From: Promethearchaeota archaeon
Lineage (GTDB): Archaea; Asgardarchaeota; Lokiarchaeia; Sigynarchaeales; SOKP01
Length of the DNA: 8,089 nucleotides
Direction: 5' to 3'
Assembly (NCBI GenBank): GCA_030668025.1
Contig: DAOUUT010000167.1
Location: 1 to 8,089, forward strand
Each line of letters opens with the position of its first letter. Position 1 is the stretch's first letter. This document shows positions 5,416 to 8,089 of this stretch, one piece after another. The position numbers and the translations under genes were made by a program. Under the pieces are notes generated by a model. It worked only from the letters and a program-made list of their open reading frames with translations, had not been told where the DNA came from and did no database searches.

Positions 5416-5708
5416 TGATAAGTCCAAAATATTTGATTTACCACGATTTAATTGGCTTTAAGGCGTACGCTAAACTTAAATCAAGATCAAATAATACTAC
5501 ATTTTCGGATATTGGTATGATAGTTGACGATACCCGAAATATGTTAATGTCAGAAAAAAATAATACAATAAAAAAGTATATAAAAAAAGATTATATTTTT
5601 AGATTCAAGCTTAGAGAAGGAACGTTAGAATTAAATGGATCTAAAATTGTTGGCGTTCCTGAAAACAGATTAAGAAGTTTAAAAAAAAAGAAGTGGTTGA
5701 GAAAATAA
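5415..5708 (+). CDS. rnp1: Ribonuclease P protein component 1 (Rpp29/Pop4 homologue)
   Basis: This is an archaeal RNase P subunit that supports removal of 5' leaders from pre-tRNA together with the catalytic RNA. At 97 residues it has the family's usual size. Visible conserved features are YHDLIGFKAYAKL (9-21), matching the HELIGL strand; GMIVDDTRNMLM (34-45), matching GxVVDETxNxL in the Sm-like barrel; and GSKIVGVPENRLRSL (75-89), matching GxxIxGRPEDR. The basic tail KKKKWLRK (90-97) could contact RNA. Its place between uL29 and uS17 is the conserved archaeal location. The start overlaps the uL29 stop by one base and has no own Shine-Dalgarno element. The nucleotide sequence is very A-rich, with homopolymer runs, but the frame stays open and coherent. 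Confidence 0.9.
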   Translation: MISPKYLIYHDLIGFKAYAKLKSRSNNTTFSDIGMIVDDTRNMLMSEKNNTIKKYIKKDYIFRFKLREGTLELNGSKIVGVPENRLRSLKKKKWLRK

Positions 5709-5709
5709 A

Positions 5710-6060
5710 ATGAGCGTTCGAAATATCGGTATTCCAGGAGTAAATCCTCCAAAAGTGCGTGAATGTGGCGATAAGGATTGTCCATTTCACGGAAATACAC
5801 GAATAAGAGGTAAAATTACTCAAGGAGTAGTAGTTAATAAAAAATCAAAAAACACTGTAATTGTTAGACAAGATTACGTTCAATTTGTTAAGAAGTATCA
5901 ACGATATGAAAGGCGTAATTCGCGTCTTGCATGTCATTTACCCGAATGTTTGACTTCCGAAATTCAAGTAGGAGATTTAGTGCGCGTAGGAGAAAGCAGA
6001 AAACTCTCAAAGACAAAAGCATTCATAGTATTAGATAAAATAAAGAGTGGGGCGATGTAG
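5710..6060 (+). CDS. rps17: 30S ribosomal protein uS17 (S17)
   Basis: uS17 is an OB-fold protein that binds 16S rRNA in the body of the small subunit. The 116-residue archaeal form shows PPKVRECGDKDCPFHG (13-28), RGKITQGVVV (33-42), the basic KKYQRYERRNSRLACH segment (61-76) and the LVRVGESRKLSKTKAFIVLDKI strand region (90-111). Four cysteines occur as two CX4C pairs (19/24 and 75/80) with histidines at 27 and 76, a possible metal site (see findings). The gene starts one base after the rnp1 stop, with GTGG inside the end of rnp1 as the likely ribosome binding site. Its TAG stop is directly followed by the uL14 ATG. Confidence 0.95.
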   Translation: MSVRNIGIPGVNPPKVRECGDKDCPFHGNTRIRGKITQGVVVNKKSKNTVIVRQDYVQFVKKYQRYERRNSRLACHLPECLTSEIQVGDLVRVGESRKLSKTKAFIVLDKIKSGAM

Positions 6061-6486
6061 ATGGGAACCAGAAGAAAAATGGGAAGAAAAACGCAGATGA
6101 AAGCAAGAACTAGTTACGGTGTACAAAATGGTTCAAAGATTTTTATTACTGATAATTCTGGTGCAAAAATTGCACAAATAATTAACGTCGACCATGCAAA
6201 AACCCGTTTGAGAAGACTGCCAAAAGCGTCTGTAGGGTCAGTTTGCACAGTAACCGTTAAAAAAGGTCGCCCAGACTTGCGTGGAACTATATTGAAAGCT
6301 GTAATAGTTAGACAAAAGATGATATATAGGCGAGTAGACGGCACAAGATTATCTTTTGAAGATAATGCTGGAGTTTTAATAACCAGGGAAGGCGATCCAA
6401 AAGGTACAGAAATTCGGGGTCCAATTGCGAGGGAAGCTGCGGAATTATTTCCACGGTTAGCATCCATTTCTTCATTAATTATTTAA
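6061..6486 (+). CDS. rpl14: 50S ribosomal protein uL14 (L14)
   Basis: uL14 lies at the subunit interface of the large subunit, where anti-association factors such as aIF6 bind. The 141-residue protein has a basic N-terminal segment (MGTRRKMGRKTQMKAR, 1-16), the conserved barrel strand ITDNSGAKIAQIINV (29-43), the VTVKKGRPDLRG loop and KAVIVRQK strand in the middle, and FEDNAGVLI followed by GTEIRGPIAREAAELFPRLASI near the end. These are the signatures of the archaeal/eukaryotic form. The start is contiguous with the uS17 stop, and a G-rich GTGGGGCGATG stretch at the end of uS17 probably serves as ribosome binding site. Confidence 0.96.
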   Translation: MGTRRKMGRKTQMKARTSYGVQNGSKIFITDNSGAKIAQIINVDHAKTRLRRLPKASVGSVCTVTVKKGRPDLRGTILKAVIVRQKMIYRRVDGTRLSFEDNAGVLITREGDPKGTEIRGPIAREAAELFPRLASISSLII

Positions 6487-6509
6487 TTAAAATTATAAGG
6501 TTAAAAAGT

Positions 6510-6941
6510 ATGAAAGCAAAATCAACACAACCCAAAAAGCAGCGGAAAGCGTTATTTACGTATAAGAATCATCAAAGATCAAAACTATTATCAACAAGAG
6601 TTGCTGATTTTCTAAGAGATGAGTATGGGATTAGAACACTTCCCCTTAGAGTTGGTGATGGGGTTAAAATTGTGAAGGGTGAATTCAAAAATTTTGAGGG
6701 AGAAATTTTGGAAATCACAAAAAACCAGAGAGCAAAAATTAAGGAAGCAACTTTTGATAAAGCAGATGGAACGCAGTTTCATCCAGCTATTCACATATCG
6801 AATTTGGTAATAACAAAATTTGCTAAAGAGAAAAAAATGGACCCCTGGCGAGCAAGTATGATTGACAGGAAAGATGTTTTTGGATTAGGGGACGAAGAGT
6901 TAAGAGCTCCAAAAAAACAAAAAGAGGAGGGGGAGAAATAG
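6510..6941 (+). CDS. rpl24: 50S ribosomal protein uL24 (L24)
   Basis: uL24 is an early assembly protein of the large subunit that binds 23S rRNA and sits near the tunnel exit. The 143-residue archaeal form begins with a basic segment (QPKKQRKALFTYKNHQRSKLLS, 7-28), then SxxLRxEYGxRTLPLR-type sequence (about 31-47) and a KOW motif LRVGDGVKIVKGEFKNFEGEI (46-66). HPAIHISNLVITK (about 91-103) follows, and the tail is a charged 113-143 segment. AAGGTT (6497-6502) lies seven bases before the ATG in the 23-base gap after uL14. The stop is immediately followed by the eS4 ATG. Confidence 0.94.
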   Translation: MKAKSTQPKKQRKALFTYKNHQRSKLLSTRVADFLRDEYGIRTLPLRVGDGVKIVKGEFKNFEGEILEITKNQRAKIKEATFDKADGTQFHPAIHISNLVITKFAKEKKMDPWRASMIDRKDVFGLGDEELRAPKKQKEEGEK

Positions 6942-7694
6942 ATGACTAGACATGGTGGTTCAAGAGCGTTAAAAAGACTTAATACGCCTAAATTTCTACA
7001 AATAAAAAGAAAGCACGGCAAGTTCTTTATGAAGCCATCATCTGGCCCTCATCCAATGAGATTCTGCTTACCTTTACTCCATATTGTCAGGGATCTTCTG
7101 AAGATAGTCGATAATCATAGAGAAGCGAAAAAATTAATAGGACTCGGTTATTTTAAGTTAGATGGAAGGGTAGTAAAAGATACAACATATCCAGTTGGTT
7201 TAATGGATGTACTAAGTATAGAAAAAACGAACAAACATTATCGAATTCTACCAGATTCTCACTACGGATTAATACTGCATGAAATAACTGAAGCAGAAAG
7301 TAATTTTAAATTATGCCGAATAACCCAAAAAACCACGATAAAGGGAGGACATATTCAATTAAACTTACACGATGGAAAGAATATTCTAATACGAGTTAAA
7401 GACCCAAGTAACACTAAAGAGGATATTTACAAAAGAATGGATGTTTTAAAAATTTCAATCCCTGAACAAGAAATTCTTAAAGTTTTAAAATTTAAAGAAG
7501 GAAATTTAGCGATCATCATGTCCGGAAAAAACATCGGACAATTGGGAAAAGTTTTAAATATATTAAAGCGTTTTGGTCCGAAAGCAAGCACGGTATCCAT
7601 ACAACATAATTCTGAACATACAGAAACTCTTTACGATTATACTTTTATTATAGGAGAGGATCAATCCGAAATTAGTTTACCAAAAATAGAATAA
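6942..7694 (+). CDS. rps4e: 30S ribosomal protein eS4 (S4e)
   Basis: eS4 is a small-subunit protein found in archaea and eukaryotes but not bacteria, so this gene is strong evidence for an archaeon. The 250-residue protein has the typical start TRHGGSRALKRLNTPKF (2-18), an S4-type RNA-binding domain at about 41-92 (REAKKLIGLGYFKLDGRVVKDTTYPVGLMDVLSI), a central beta domain, and a KOW motif at about 186-212 (EGNLAIIMSGKNIGQLGKV). The strongest Shine-Dalgarno sequence of the window, GAGGAGGGGG (6924-6933), lies inside the end of uL24, eight bases before this ATG. The gene may therefore initiate efficiently on its own. Its place between uL24 and uL5 is the conserved archaeal order. Confidence 0.96.
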   Translation: MTRHGGSRALKRLNTPKFLQIKRKHGKFFMKPSSGPHPMRFCLPLLHIVRDLLKIVDNHREAKKLIGLGYFKLDGRVVKDTTYPVGLMDVLSIEKTNKHYRILPDSHYGLILHEITEAESNFKLCRITQKTTIKGGHIQLNLHDGKNILIRVKDPSNTKEDIYKRMDVLKISIPEQEILKVLKFKEGNLAIIMSGKNIGQLGKVLNILKRFGPKASTVSIQHNSEHTETLYDYTFIIGEDQSEISLPKIE

Positions 7695-7715
7695 TATAAA
7701 GAAGTGAATTCAATT

Positions 7716-8089
7716 ATGTCAGCTAAAGCAACAAAAAAACCTCAGAAAAAATCACGAAAAGAACAAGAAAAAATATTTGAAGAGATGTGGACTCATCCAA
7801 TGAAGAAACCTTACTTAGAAAAAGTGGTTCTAAATATTGGAGTAGGTGCTGGGGGCGAAGAATTAGAAAGAGCCTTTACGGTATTACAAACGATCTCTGG
7901 TAAAACACCTGTAAAAACTCTTTCTAAGAAAAACGTAAAAGAATTCAACTTACGGATAGGACGTCCAATTGGGACGATGGTAACTATACGGAGAAAAGAA
8001 GCTGAAAAATTGCTTAAAAGACTTTTTGTTGTAAATAACGATAAAATGTTAAGAAAAAGTTTCGATAATTATGGTAATTTTGGTTTTGG
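7716..8089 (+). CDS. rpl5: 50S ribosomal protein uL5 (L5), 3' end outside the window
   Basis: uL5 binds 5S rRNA and contacts the P-site tRNA from the central protuberance. The frame is open from the ATG to the window end (124 codons plus two bases), so the C-terminus is missing. The family is clear from MKKPYLEKVVLNIGVGAGGEEL (29-50), SGKTPVKTLSKKNVKEFNLRIGRPIG (61-86), the RRKEAEKLLKRLF helix (92-104) and FDNYGNFGF (116-124). Residues 1-24 form a lysine-rich extension ahead of the normal core start. AAGTGA (7702-7707), eight bases before this ATG, supports including it; Met24 (7785) has no comparable element. It follows eS4 by 21 bases. Confidence 0.94.
   Translation, partial: MSAKATKKPQKKSRKEQEKIFEEMWTHPMKKPYLEKVVLNIGVGAGGEELERAFTVLQTISGKTPVKTLSKKNVKEFNLRIGRPIGTMVTIRRKEAEKLLKRLFVVNNDKMLRKSFDNYGNFGF

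Noticed and set aside
5037..5444. Minus-strand open frame of 135 codons across the end of uS3 and uL29
   Set aside because: Its Ser/Phe-rich content is simply the reverse complement of GAA/AAA-rich codons in the uS3 tail; it crosses two sure genes.
5540..5700. Long A runs in rnp1 that could hide a frameshift
   Set aside because: The translated product keeps all expected Rpp29 motifs to its end and stops one base before uS17, so the frame is intact.
6114..6467. Minus-strand open frame of 117 codons inside uL14
   Set aside because: It lies fully antisense to a certain ribosomal protein gene and shows no family resemblance or start signal.
1..8089. CRISPR arrays, tRNA or rRNA genes, insertion sequences, integrases or defence genes
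   Set aside because: No regularly spaced repeats, no cloverleaf-like segments with tRNA consensus, and no transposase, recombinase or defence motifs were seen on either strand.

Overview
This is an AT-rich stretch of archaeal chromosome. The right two thirds (from about 3267 to the window end) is a continuous part of the archaeal S10/spc ribosomal protein cluster, all on the + strand: uS19, uL22, uS3, uL29, RNase P protein Rpp29, uS17, uL14, uL24, eS4 and the start of uL5. RNase P protein 1 between uL29 and uS17, eS4 between uL24 and uL5, and the long eukaryote-like forms of these proteins all point to Archaea. The AT-rich composition, the lysine/glutamate-rich extensions on uS19 and uS3, and the small two-helix membrane protein would suit an Asgard or related lineage, but I cannot fix the phylum by reading alone.

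The left third is accessory. It holds a class II glutamine amidotransferase-like protein (71-811, +), a convergent 105-residue membrane protein with an acidic tail (867-1184, -), a 190-base divergent intergenic region, and a two-gene operon of a ribokinase-like sugar kinase (1376-2344) and a cupin protein resembling the C-terminal domain of type II phosphomannose isomerase (2356-3036). About 230 bases follow with a terminator-like T-rich tract and a TATA-like box in front of uS19.

The ribosomal genes are tightly packed (stop/start overlap of TAATG, stop directly followed by start, or gaps of 1 to 43 bases), so they are probably co-transcribed and translationally coupled. In many archaea L3, L4, L23 and L2 precede uS19; here the kinase/cupin pair sits there instead, so the cluster is broken at uS19. 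No eIF1/SUI1 gene lies between uL29 and rnp1.

The most notable non-coding signals are in the divergent region ahead of the kinase: a perfect 11-bp inverted repeat just upstream of a TATA-like box, and a perfect 14-bp palindrome at the predicted transcription start. Together they suggest that the sugar kinase/cupin operon is controlled by a DNA-binding regulator. No tRNA, rRNA, CRISPR array, insertion sequence or phage gene was seen.
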